DNA from: Immersiella caudata
Taxonomy: Eukaryota > Ascomycota > Sordariomycetes > Sordariales > Lasiosphaeriaceae
Reading direction: 5' to 3'
DNA length: 64,000 nt
Assembly: GCA_030512335.1 (NCBI GenBank)
Contig: JAULSU010000007.1
Location: 3,844,001-3,908,000, forward strand
Shown: one piece after another, positions 30,178 through 40,685 of the stretch
Layout: every line of letters starts with the position of its first letter
Position numbering within the stretch: position 1 is the first letter of the stretch
Program-made: the position numbers and the translations under genes
Notes under the pieces: generated by a model
Database searches by the model: none
What the model was told of the DNA's origin: nothing
Seen by the model: the letters and a program-made list of their open reading frames with translations, nothing else

Positions 30178-31418
30178 TTTGGTACTGAAATGCCAAGGCC
30201 GACAAAGTTTGAGGTTGCGAACACTTTCTGTGTTTGCGTGTCGTCGGGGTCTCGGCGGTTTTAAGGTCAGCTCATGCTGCGGGTCCCTGCGAGTCGCGGT
30301 CCTGACTTCTTCCGATCCATGTCCTGGCATTCCTTAGCTGAGCTCGGCGGCACCGAACACCAAGAACTGACGCGAACACGTGGTGCCAGTGGAGTGACAT
30401 TGGCGCTGGGCTCCATTTGACTCCCAGAGTCAATGGGGCCGATGGGTGAGGGTGACTTGCAAAGCCACGACGAGATTTGCGACTGAATATCAATTTGAGA
30501 GCGCTATCGTTGTCCAAATCGCAAATATTGGAGCGTTCTTACCACGCAAAGATTCGGGATCATCTTGAACATGACGTGCCGTGTATCCGGACGGCGCGCC
30601 ACTTCCGTGGCGACATGCATGAAAATGTCTTAGCGATCCACAAGCCAAGGGGCTGCCCCACCAACCCGAACTCCGAACTGGACCCTGCAGCGCGAATTCT
30701 TATCGCCCGAGGACATACCTCGGCAATTGCCGAAGCGATCACAGGGGCACGTTTTAGTCTTCCGGAGGCCTTGGTTCAGCCAAAAGGAAACGAGATGCCA
30801 AAAACTTTGTCAAGACACAAGGCTTGTTGTTGATCGGTGACGGGGAACTTTGTCATCGATTTTTTTTTTTTGGAACTTTGGCGGCACGCGAGGCCGTGGC
30901 GACCGTGGAGCCACGTTTTAGGTTCCCCCACGCATGGATTAGTAAGGTACGAGAAAAAGACCTAACAGTCTCCTAGGAGATGCTAGAAGTTCATTGGATA
31001 TATCTAGTTTATTTGGTGGGTCTAGGAGTTTGTCACGGTATGTCCCCAGAGTTAATAGTCCTACCGTAAAAGGATGAGTTGCATTGCATTTTTCATAGCA
31101 GTCACGTCACAGATGGTATCAAGGTTGTTGGTTCACAATGTAATATTCAATTTAGAAATGACTCACCATTTCTGGCAAGGTGTTGGTAGCCGCAGTGTCT
31201 CACCATGTGAGTTAACGGTGGGAGGTCGAAGGTCGTGGCTCATTCGGGAGCATCGACTGGGTAAATCTGTCCCTGAGCCACTGATAAAGATTCTTCTCGT
31301 CGGGGTTTGCTAATCTGTTGCGTCCGGTTGACCTTGCTGGCTTCCACTCCCGAAGAACCCAGTGCGCCTGAATTCACCACGTGCCAAGCCACGGCGTCGA
31401 TAGAAACCCTGGACTCTC
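30178..31418. other. Gene-poor stretch of 1.2 kb
   Basis: No supported gene. An open frame at 30477-30833 has no domain-like features. Contains a run of about 11 T near 30861. AT content appears higher than in flanking genes. Confidence 0.5.
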
Positions 31419-31838
31419 CTAGCCGCCGCAGTGCTGGGGAGAGAGTTGTTGGGCTTCATTAAAGTCGAAAGGTTTGTTGATATCGATACCCAAGTCGAGC
31501 TTGGCCAACTGGATGTGATGGTCGCACTCTTCAGGCGACTGCAAGCTAAGCTTGCAATTTGGGTATCACACGTAAGGGTGTCCTGCCGAGTTCTTGAAAG
31601 AGGCCTTGAGGAATTCAGTCCAGCACTCATCACCGAACATGTGACCGCAGGGCAGGATTACCACGCCGTGGGCCTCTTCAGTTGTCCGATCGGTGTGGGC
31701 GTATAGGCCGGGAATGATGATATCGTTCAAGTTCTGGCAGAGACTGCACTCGAGGATGGGGTGTGGCTCTGGGGAGCCTTGGAGGATGACATCTTTGACG
31801 TCGCGCCAGAGAGAGGGGGTGGGACGGGAAGTCGTCAT
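31419..31838 (-). pseudogene. RING-finger paralog with in-frame stop
   Basis: From the ATG at 31838 the frame reads an N terminus with WRDVKDVILQGSPEPHP, then CSLC, LPCGHMFGDECW and a terminal pair that should be C-P-x-C. This tracks the intact neighbour at 32378-33976 (WRDVKPHVLNPEPHP, CGIC, LPCGHIFHAQCW, CPTC). Here the codon after HPYV is TGA (31566-31568) and the next reads Tyr where the RING Cys belongs (YPNC). The same frame stays open for another 48 codons to a stop at 31419. CGA-to-TGA and TGC-to-TAC transitions would explain both changes. A truncated 90-residue product lacking the last zinc ligands is the only straightforward translation. Confidence 0.75.
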
Positions 31839-31985
31839 TTTCAGGGACTCTTAGTTTGGTTTTGGATTTAGGGTACCTATCTGCTTCGCTGGGGATTATT
31901 GATGGGATGTTCTCATTGTCTGGCTTGCAGTTGAGAGCGGGTGAGAAGAGAGGGGAAGACCCAGTAATGGAGAGGAAGTTTTGGG

Positions 31986-31993
31986 TTTATATA
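31986..31993 (-). promoter_or_regulatory. Candidate TATA box for the RING paralog
   Basis: TATATAAA on the minus strand, about 150 nt upstream of the ATG at 31838. Confidence 0.4.
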
Positions 31994-32377
31994 GAAAAAA
32001 CCATTCCTATCACAACCTAAAACGAACTAAAAAGAGAGCCAAAAGGTTATTTGAAACAGCTCTGCTGTTCGTCAACCACACCACTGGCGCTCTGTCCAGT
32101 GCCCTTGAGTTTAAGATTTAACATGCACGTCGAGCCAGGGCAGCCCGTTTGTCTTTGTTGCACAGCGCAGTCTTGGCATTACTACACGCAATACCCTTGT
32201 CGTAATCTCACACGTCCTGGCGTCCTGCCACTTCTCAACCTCTTTGTCCTGTCCAGCCGTTGCCAGCTTCGCAGCCCACAACCTCGAAAACGCGCTTGGC
32301 CATGCTCCCACTGCCGCTCTACAGAGAACCACATCTCTACCAGGCCACACACAAGACTTGGCAAAGTCCCTAAAAGT

Positions 32378-33976
32378 CTAAACATCCCCTTCCTTGATAT
32401 CACCCTCCATACCCCCCTCCTTGACATCCCCTTTCTTGACATCCTCTTCCATGCGCTGTCGCTGCCGCTCCTGCTCTAGCACCAAGTACATAGCCAGCTC
32501 TGGATACCGCAGCCGCTTTCTTTCATTGTATGAAAGCGTCGGCCAATATGGTCCACGTCCCCAGGTTTCGACCGAGTGATCAACACGGAATCTCAGTCGT
32601 GTCCGCCCACCCGCTGGGAAACAATCGGTGCAGAGGATGCACCACTTGGTGGTCTTGATGAAGGGTTCCCTAAAGGTGTAGAATTCGTCCTCTTTGCCTT
32701 CGGTCGTAGTCACGGGCATGAGCGAGGCGCATCTTCGTACGTCTTTGTCCGGTGTCCCTCTACGCTGGCCGAGGGTCCCAGATCTGGTGAAGAGTCGACT
32801 CAAGTTTTCCGGCTGGATCGCGTGCTGGCATTCATGGAATTTGAGCTCGAAGTTGCATGTGGGACAGCGAGCGTAGGTGGGGCAGCTGGGGGATTTTCTG
32901 TATGCAACCCAGCACTGGGCGTGAAAGATGTGGCCGCAAGGGAGCAACTCGGCGTCGTGGGCTCTTCCATCTGAGGGGGGAGAAACGTAGCGGATGTTGA
33001 TGTTGTCCCAGCAAATTCCGCATTGGATGATTGGAGCCGGGTGGGGCTCTGGGTTGAGGACGTGAGGCTTGACATCTCGCCACAGGTCGACAATGGGACG
33101 CTTGGGGGGGTCAATCGGCGCGGATGTTGAGGGTAGGTCGGCTAGGGTTTGTTGGTCGAACCGATTGTTGCTAGGGTGTGATGTGGCTACGCCGGATTGA
33201 ACCATTTCGAAAAGTCGGTCATATTCAGGGGTCGGGCGTTGTGAAACGAGGCTGACAAGTCGGTCGTATGCGGGATTTGGGGGTTGTGTGCTTATTCTGC
33301 CGTTGAATTGTGCACCCGTCGTCGTCGGCGCCTGATACGTAGGAGTCGAGCATTGCGTGTTTGTTGCGGCTGCGCGCTGTGGATTCATCAAGGATATTGG
33401 GTTGTACCCAGTGGTCGGGCATGCCGCGTCCATTTTGGCCTTGATTGGAGGAAGCTCGGCAAGAAGTTGGTCACGAACGTCGTTAGGACACATGCGAACA
33501 AGATGGCCGCATTCGGAATACAGGGCGACAACTTTGTCGTATTCGGCGGTGTAGAATCGTATGAACTCGTGCCAGTGAGCTGGCATGTAGTCAATGGCCG
33601 CACATCGTCTCCCTATCATGGCCTTGATTGGCGAAAGCCTTCCGAGACGTTCTTCGTATTCAGCCTGAGGATAACGGGCGAGAATTCGGACCCATTTACA
33701 ATAAGTGTAGACTAGTGTCTTGTATTCGGTGTCCGTGAATCGTCTGTCTGTTGCAGCTGTGGGTTTTGGACGCACGGCGGGAATTGTGTGGTGCGGATAG
33801 GGTGTGTCAGTTGCGGCTGTGGACTCAGAAAACATGAAACTATTAGGATCGTATTCAGGTGCCGGGAGTCGTGTGCCTGGTCCAATTCCGGGCAGTGGTG
33901 TCGTGTTTGAAGGGGCTCGGTGGTAGTTAGGGGTCGGGAACCGCATCCCTGCTGCGTCTTTGCGTTGTGACTCCAT
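32378..33976 (-). CDS. RING-H2 finger protein, accessory
   Basis: Single exon of 532 residues. The N-terminal 300 residues contain degenerate repeats around (P/T)xxEYD (PAPEYD, FTDTEYK, PQAEYE, YTAEYD, PTPEYD). The RING-H2 lies at about 318-375: CGIC, 23 residues, LPCGHIFHAQC, then CPTC, so all C3H2C3 ligands are present. A later Cys cluster (WCILCTDC) sits near 460, and the C terminus is built of acidic KEGD-type repeats (KKGDVKEGG, EGDIKEGDV). A ubiquitin-ligase role is a family-level inference; the substrate is unknown. It lies next to a shorter, inactivated paralog on the same strand, so the pair probably arose by tandem duplication. Confidence 0.75.
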   Translation of the reverse strand: MESQRKDAAGMRFPTPNYHRAPSNTTPLPGIGPGTRLPAPEYDPNSFMFSESTAATDTPYPHHTIPAVRPKPTAATDRRFTDTEYKTLVYTYCKWVRILARYPQAEYEERLGRLSPIKAMIGRRCAAIDYMPAHWHEFIRFYTAEYDKVVALYSECGHLVRMCPNDVRDQLLAELPPIKAKMDAACPTTGYNPISLMNPQRAAATNTQCSTPTYQAPTTTGAQFNGRISTQPPNPAYDRLVSLVSQRPTPEYDRLFEMVQSGVATSHPSNNRFDQQTLADLPSTSAPIDPPKRPIVDLWRDVKPHVLNPEPHPAPIIQCGICWDNINIRYVSPPSDGRAHDAELLPCGHIFHAQCWVAYRKSPSCPTYARCPTCNFELKFHECQHAIQPENLSRLFTRSGTLGQRRGTPDKDVRRCASLMPVTTTEGKEDEFYTFREPFIKTTKWCILCTDCFPAGGRTRLRFRVDHSVETWGRGPYWPTLSYNERKRLRYPELAMYLVLEQERQRQRMEEDVKKGDVKEGGMEGDIKEGDV

Positions 33977-34101
33977 GGCGAAAAGTTGGAGGAAGTCAGG
34001 AATCGGACGTGGTGTGAAAGGGAAGAAGAGTTGGCCGGTCGGTGCGTCCCAAGACTTCCATTTTAGCTCTTGGAGTCACAAGGGATGAAGAGTTTTCAAA
34101 C

Positions 34102-36450
34102 CTACCCGTTGCTAAACTCTCCTTTTCCTTTGGCTGTCGGAGTTGCAACCTTGTATCTGTGTGGGGTCCTTGAGTCGAATTCGGGGACACTAGAGTTTTC
34201 AGTTCCCAGGTTCGGGCATGTGGCGTTTCTCGCCCTGTTAAGCCCTGGCAGTCTAGGTCTTGGATCATGCAGACCCCGAGGCCTCTGCTCCGCAAGTGCC
34301 GTATGCGCAATGCCGCCACAAAACACCAGGAACGCTAGCAGAAAGCCCCCAATAGAGAACCCCCCCTGAACATCGCCCTGCACGAGTGACCAAGCAATGG
34401 CCACCAGCAAGCAGACGAGGAAGCCAACACAACCGAGCATGAAGAACACGAACCACTCCATTCCCTCTTCGAGCTGTAGACCCCATCCGGGCGAGCTTCC
34501 CCGCGTTGGGCACGCGGTTAACTCAGCGCGGAGTTTTCGTGGGATGTGTTTCCAGATTGCGGGGAGCACATCGGCGTGTTCAGGGTGTTCGAACAAATGT
34601 GTCAAGAGGTTCGGGCCGATGGGTGGCGTAATATCGGGCTCTGTTCTACCGTCGAAGTGGTACTCGGTGCCGATTTTATCGGGCGGAGGGACTGAGGGAC
34701 AGAAGTGGATATCGGCGAGGTGGCTGCGGTACATTTCGAACTGCGGGTGTAGTGTCAGCAACCCTCGTGATCCGCTCGGGTGATGTTCATGTCTCAAGGC
34801 GAGATAATCCATACCTTCACAAAGTTGATCGACTTGACCTTGCGCAGCAATCTCCAGGAGCTTTGCCTCTCTTGGTGTTGTAGTAGCGCCGCAGCAACCG
34901 GAAGAACTCCTGATCAGAGTTTATTCGACAAATCTCTGGCTGATACACCTTGGTGCCGTAGCGCATGAAGGGAATGCAAAGAAGCAAGAAGTCATGGGTC
35001 ACGGGCCCGCCTATGCCAGTGCTCGTGCAGGCTCCGGTGGTACTAAGATCTTGCTCATCCTGACGGTGCCGTGGGAGGGCGCCTGCCCCTTTTGTGGAGG
35101 CGAAAAGCTCTGTGCAAGCCGAAGCAGCTCTTGTAATGGTGTTTTTCCATCCAGTAGGTTGCCCTTGGCCGTTTTCCTCGTCAAAGGTCTCCGCGGTGTC
35201 ATCTACCGCGAGGCCTTTTCCGTAATCTCGAAGGAAGCTCTGCAGTTTGGTCAGGGAGTCTGGCTTGTAGCCGACGTAGTCGTCATACAACTCTCTACCG
35301 CACGCCTGTAGTCCAAGGTCAGTGAAGCCGTTGTGCATTGGTTTTGGATTTCCAGACTTACGCATTTCCAATGAAGCCTTGTGCTGTTTGCCCACTGTGG
35401 CGAACGGTGCTTTCCCGTCAAGAATGTGTTCTCGAATGTCAGCTTGGCCCTGTTCCAAAGGCGATCCCACGGTGATGTTGTGCTAACGGCCCGAAACCTC
35501 ACCAATGCTTTCACATTGGACTGCAGGAAAAGGATTGGGTCAGTGCGGAAGAGGAATGCATGTGCGGCGTCAAAATCGAAGGGCGAAGCATCGTTATCAT
35601 CGCTGTCGCTGTCTTGGTCGTGCAATTGGCGGCCCCTATCCTTTGGGTCCAGCCCTCCGTGGTCGCTGTCGATAGATGGCGGTTCGGTAGCGTCATAGTG
35701 GGCTTCGCAGAGGCGTCGGGCGATGTTGACACGGGATCGGCGAACGAATCTGGAGACTTGGATGCGCAATGTTCGATCGGCCTTAGTAATCGATTCGTCG
35801 GTCTCGTTGAAAGCAAGCTCGTTCAAGTCGTCAGAGTACCGCCGCAGTAGCCTCTCAATGGCGCGCTGGGACCGCTTCCAGGTCAGCGATCGCGCAATGA
35901 GCTGGGGCCAAAGATATCGAAGATCTCCGAAGCGCATGAGGTTGGAGAAGAGCAAGCCAACGGTGTCGTCGTCGACGGTTGTCGCATTGGAAGAGGAAAT
36001 AGACACGATGCTCTCCTCATCCGAGTCAGGCGCCTGGAACCACGCGTCTGAATCGTCCGAGTCGGGCTGCACGGGGTCGATTTCGTCCTTGGGCGTGACA
36101 TCCGGAGCAAATTCCATCCCCTTGGTTTTGCCCTCTGCGTCCCTGGCGAGCGCCAGCGACCTTCTAACCTTCGCGTCTGACACCGTGGCCCAGGCATCAA
36201 TCCTGGTATTGGCCCTGCCGCTTTCAGTAGCAGTCAACCGGTGCCCATCGCTGCGTGTCGGTTCGTGAGGGCCGAAGTCTCCCCTCATCCGAGTTTCGTG
36301 TTCGCTACAGGAATATCCCACAAGAATCGTTCTTCGTTGGATTCCATGGCCCGGCCGCCCATACGTTGCGCATCTGTCGATAGCATGTTGGTAGTAAAGG
36401 CACCGACATGCAGTGTAGAGCTCAACGACCTGATAGCACATGTCGGTCAT
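34102..36450 (-). CDS. Conserved fungal membrane protein family, 1-nt frameshift
   Basis: Exons 36450-35362, 35305-34815 and 34740-34102, introns 56 and 74 nt. Starts MCYQVVELYTACRCLYYQH (from 36441; an upstream in-frame Met is at 36450) with a Cys/His cluster ending GYSCSEHE. The middle is acidic and disordered, followed by helical LLFSNLMRFGDLRYLWPQL. The last exon reads MYRSHLADIHFCPSVPPP and PIGPNLLTHLFEHPEHAD, then two membrane segments (FFMLGCVGFLVCLLVAIAW; GGFLLAFLVFCGGIAHTAL). This architecture recurs in many filamentous fungi; its role is unknown. Exon 2 is 491 nt; after YYNTKRG the family sequence (SSWRLLRKVKSINFVK) continues in another frame. One missing nucleotide around 34856-34870 would restore 492 nt and phase 0. 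Confidence 0.68.
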
Positions 36451-36903
36451 CTACCGGGAAATGGTAGGGAAACGATGAAAGTGGACCAAGGACGGATCGA
36501 CGCGGTTTTGTGTGGTCGCGCCACCCGTCTGCGGTGTACCATGCAAGGCAGCTGCATTGACGGCAGTTGCTGAAGTCGGGGCGGTTGCCTGAGGAGCACG
36601 AACAAACCGGGTGACCAATAGAGGCCCGCTCTGAAACCCCATTCGTGAGGTCGGATCGGTCTTTCCTCACCAGATGTGGCAAACATTCTTCCACCTCATT
36701 TTACCTGGGCAGGCGCATGTGGTCGAACGCTGATGAAATACTCCACCCTCTGCGAGCGTTTTTCGGCTTCCTCATTTTCCAGTCGCACCTTTTTGTTGGT
36801 GCCAGTCCGACCGGCCGAATTGTTTCTCACTGCAGGATCTCGAAATGGAATGGGGACAAATGCGTATACACGACCCTTCTGGAGACAAATCCCTGCCGTA
36901 GCC

Positions 36904-37761
36904 CTAAAAACTTAAGCCCTCGATTCTCAAACTTCTTCCACTTCTCATCTCTTCGCCCCTCCTCCTCTCCAGCGGCTCAATAACCGTAACCAACGAGTCA
37001 ACAACACACTGCACCCTCCCCACTCTCACTCTCATTCCCGCAACCCCGCTCAACCGAACCATCCCCCTCCTCACCCTAAATTTCTCCACAAGCGGCTTCT
37101 CGGTCGTTTCAGTGGCAAACACCATGCATGCGAAATCCCGCTCGATCAACCGCGGCGCGATATTCTCGACTCGAACGAGTTGAACGCCTTCGGCTGTGAC
37201 GTCCAGTGGGAACGAGGCGGGAGCACTGAAGCGGAATTCGGGGTGTGCAGGGACGAGGCCGGTGTTGTTAGTTAAAGCGCAAGACTACCTTGTTGAGGAA
37301 TTCCGGGGGAGTCGAGGATGAGGGCTTGGAAGTTGCCGGCACTGGGTTCGTGGGAGGAGGAGGGGTAGTTACAGGAGGTGTGAAGTTTGAAGTGGGTTTG
37401 ACGGTGGCTGACTTGAGAAGGGTTGAAGGAGGAAGACTCGCGAAGGAGGATACTGCGGGGGAGACGGTGAGGGTGCTGTAGAGAGGCTGCATTATGGGGC
37501 GGAGAGGGCCTTTCAGAGATGCTGTGCTTGTGGAGGAGATTTGTGTTGGACCTGGGGAACGAAGACGATGAAGCTTGAGAGGGACCGAGAGGTGCAATTC
37601 CGAGCGAGGGTATTGTGAGAGTTTTGCGGTGTTGTTGAGACGTCTTTAGGGTTAATTGTGTTGGCGATTTCCGGCGGCCCGGACTTTGAGGCATGTGAAG
37701 ACAGAGGGGTTACTAAAATGAAAGTCGCCTGGAGGGCGATGGCAAAGGCTGAAAGATGCAT
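36904..37761 (-). CDS. Probable secreted protein, exon structure unresolved
   Basis: The 5' end from 37761 encodes a clear signal peptide (MHLSAFAIALQATFILVTPL, cleavage near SSHA). Downstream, about 37500-37290, is a Pro/Thr/Ser-rich linker-like stretch (KSATVKPTSNFTPPVTTPP), and 37250-36904 reads EFRFSAPASFPLDVTAEGV, VENIAPRLIERDFACMV and RVGRVQCVVDS, which looks like real protein. These pieces sit in different frames, and I could not find a set of introns that joins them cleanly. Either a multi-intron secreted protein or a decayed one. No family recognised. Confidence 0.4.
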
Positions 37762-38117
37762 GTTGGAGCAGGATCTGGGGAGCGTCGAGTGTCTTGGGCA
37801 AGCCCATGTCGCTCGGGGGGTACGCCTAGTTACCTTGTAAAGCTAGCTTTATAGGTTGAGGTGCCTACAACTGCTGCCCGAAATTACCACGGAGAACAAA
37901 CAGAAAAGCTCTGTCCCTCGAGACGGGTGGGCAAAACCCCTGGTGTTGATTGGCGACTCAACCATCATGCCACGAACGATATTCCCGCCATGAAACTTGG
38001 CATGCCAATGGTATCCTTGAAGTTCGGTAGGCCCGTGGAGGTATGCCCCTTTTTGTGACAGACTTGAATTAGTACATGTCCCATCGGTTAGTTCAAGATC
38101 GTACCGTTTATCAGCCC
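37762..38117. other. Intergenic region
   Basis: No gene seen; 5' flank of the uncertain secreted protein and 3' flank of the Cys-rich protein. Confidence 0.5.
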
Positions 38118-38363
38118 CTAGAAATTGTATTCGCAGTCAGACTCGTCCCCGTGATAACGGCAACAAATTGTGAAGTCGCGAGGGCCGTCTGGCTTCCGGA
38201 AAGGGTCCCAAGTGCAGTCTTCGACTTCTTTGCCGTACACGGCCCAGCTCCTTTTGCAACAAAGCCTTGTCAATTCGGGACTGTTCCGGCCTCCAGGGCT
38301 AATGCATTTGCAAGCGTTGCCAGGGGAAGCAAGAATGGCGAAGATGAGGAGTTGAAGCTTCAT
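38118..38363 (-). CDS. Small secreted cysteine-rich protein
   Basis: Single exon, 81 residues: signal peptide MKLQLLIFAILASPGNA, then a mature domain starting CKC and containing two adjacent Cys pairs (RLCCKRSW and TICCRYHG) plus two more, eight Cys in all, so probably four disulphides. The C terminus is acidic (DESDCEYNF). No family recognised; the size, export signal and Cys density fit apoplastic or effector-like secreted proteins, but this is inference. A TATAAAAG element sits about 73 nt upstream. Confidence 0.7.
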   Translation of the reverse strand: MKLQLLIFAILASPGNACKCISPGGRNSPELTRLCCKRSWAVYGKEVEDCTWDPFRKPDGPRDFTICCRYHGDESDCEYNF

Positions 38364-38878
38364 GGTTTGGTGGATGGCTGGTTGACAGTGTTGAGAGAAG
38401 TGGTTCCGGATCAGAGTCAGAATAGAAACGTCCTGCTTTTATACTCGCCTTGTAAATGACTAAAGGTTCAGCGCTGCAGATGCTCTCCTTGTGGAAACTA
38501 CTAGAAGCGATAGAAAGGATCCTCAGTTGGCGGGTTTTCGGGATGTTGGTTGTTCCTCAACTCCCCTTATCCCACGCAGCCCATGGATCGTTCCCCCAAC
38601 TAGCGGGAAAATATGGAAGTTGCATAAGCCAGCCCTGTAATCGTTACATAGGTCCCAGTACGGGCCTCGACCGAAATAACTGGGGGAAGCCAAAGCAAAT
38701 CAGAAAGCCACGTCCCATAGGACAGACGGGAAAATGCAGTATGTTCTTCATTGATAACTTGACAAATAAGCAGCTCGGAAGTAGTTCTTAGCATTGCTCA
38801 AGGTAGTTAGCGGTCCATCGAAAAAGGAATAGTCGCACAGGAACACCTTTTCTTTGTCCCTCAGCAGCAAACGGTAAC
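38364..38878. other. Intergenic region
   Basis: Apart from the TATA element of the secreted protein, nothing supported. Confidence 0.5.
38436..38443 (-). promoter_or_regulatory. TATA box of the small secreted protein
   Basis: TATAAAAG on the minus strand, about 73 nt upstream of the ATG at 38363; a good consensus at a normal distance. Confidence 0.55.
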
Positions 38879-40423
38879 CTAGGACTCGGCATGAAGTTTC
38901 CACAGCTTCAACCGCAACGCCTTGGCATGCTCCAACGTAACCCCAGGGCTCTTTGAACAGCGGTACTCAAACTCCAGAGCCGAAATCCGCAGCACCTCTG
39001 CCCCTGACTCCGTTGGTGCAAGAATCTCCGGCGAAATCGGGACGTCCCCAGACTGTCCAAGATGTCAATATCCAAACCAAATCAATAACACAGAGACGTG
39101 CCAACTCACCTCCTTCAAAATCCACTCCCTGACCTGCTTATTCCCCCACCCCATTGGCCCCTCCACTTTGTCTCCCGCGGTGCCAACAACGGGCACATTC
39201 ACCCTCAACATCTCCGCATATCTCAACGTATTCTTCGTAGCCGCAACATCCCCCAAGCTCGGATTCACACAAGCAATCACCACCGTCTTACACGCTCTCC
39301 CCGTCCCTCCACCTGTCCCTTCTTCCTTCACAGTTCCGCTCCCACCCCCAGTCTCAAAAATATGCTTCAAAACCTTCGTCAACGCACTCTGCCTAAACGG
39401 AATTCTTGGGGCCACCTTCCTCCCCTTCTTCCCCTCCCTCAGCCTCGAATACCCATCCCACTCCGCCCTCCCCCTTATACAATCCTTCAACACCGACAAA
39501 CTCATATTAATCTCCTTCGTCTCCCTCATCCGCTCCGCCCCATGAGATGCCACATCCCTCGCTGCCTCCGAGCCAGCTAGATCAACCAGGTACAGAAACC
39601 CTTCTGTACCAGTGGAATGATTAGAAATCCGGATACGACAGATGGAATGCGACCGGGAAGAGGCGTCGTTTTTGAGGGTGGATTCGGTACGTCGGAAGGA
39701 AGAGGCGAGATCGATCAGGGAGAGGGCGGAGGAAAGAGTGGGGATGGTGTGTTCGGCTGCGCCGGAGAGGTGGATTGTGCCGGAAGAGTCTTCGAGGATG
39801 GAGATGGGTTTGCGGGAGGTGAGGAGGTCGAAGGCGGAGTTTCCGGCGAGTTCGATGATGGTTAGTTGAATTTCCAACGGTCGGAGGGACGAGGAGGTGT
39901 TGGAGTTAGAGGAGGACGAGTTGGTGAGGGATTGGATGGCGAGTTGTTCCAGTTTGCTGATGGTAAAGGTTTTGCCGGAGCCGGTTTGGCCGTAGGCAAA
40001 CACGGTGCCGACGCCGCCGCTTCGGACAAAGGGGAGGAGATTAGCGACTAGGTCTTGGTAGATCTGCTCTGTGGTTACTTCCGGGGTGAAGACTTTGTCC
40101 ACCTTGTAGTTGAATGACTTTGAGCAATGTTAGCACAGAACTGTGGTGGAAATCGTGTTCAGTACCTTGAGAATGGGACGCCCCCGAGGATGATTGTAGA
40201 GATCATGAATGTCAACGACACGGCTTGAAACGGCACGTGGATAGACTGCACACGGGAATCCGGATGCGATGTCTTCTTGGAGGAACGGCCGTATTCTGGC
40301 GCTCACAACCATTTCAGGGGGCGCTGATTTGGAGAAGGCAGCTGACGTCATCGATGGCGGAGGATGGAATGCGTCGACGAGATTTTGGTACAAGGCAACA
40401 TTTTTCAGGTAGAATTGATCCAT
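38879..40423 (-). CDS. Short kinesin-like motor protein
   Basis: Exons 40423-40166, 40117-39110 and 39052-38879; introns 48 and 57 nt; 479 residues. Almost the whole protein is a kinesin motor: N-terminal strand VVSARIRPFLQED, P-loop AYGQTGSGKT near residue 130, switch I NDASSRSHS, switch II LVDLAGSE, and KTVVIACVNPSLGD with TKNTLRYAEMLR at the end of the motor. The region before the motor and the switch sequences resemble kinesin-13/KIF24-like motors, but this assignment is tentative. The tail after the motor is only about 80 residues with no obvious coiled coil, so long-range cargo transport is unlikely; microtubule-end or spindle activity is a family-level guess. Confidence 0.88.
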
Positions 40424-40685
40424 TGTGTGAATGAGCCAAATCAAGCCTCAATGAGAATGGAAAGATGCTTTCCTTGAAGACTACAGAATGGGATTTCGCA
40501 ATATAGATGTCCACGAGTTTGCTGCCTTGCGCCCTGACATGATGCCGTTTCTCGTTGCCTAAGGAACGCAACGTGCGAATCAGGGTTGCCCCCACGTTGC
40601 GGCCCAACCTCGGATCACTGCCTAGGTCAGCGGGCCGCAAGCCCGAGATTTGAGGGAACTTGCCTCTACGTATTACTCGCAATTG
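40424..40685. other. Short intergenic region between kinesin and DUF4246
   Basis: About 260 bp holding the kinesin promoter and the DUF4246 3' end; no clear motif. Confidence 0.5.

Noticed and set aside
30477..30833. 118-residue open frame on the plus strand
   Set aside because: No domain, signal peptide or intron signals; composition like surrounding noncoding DNA.
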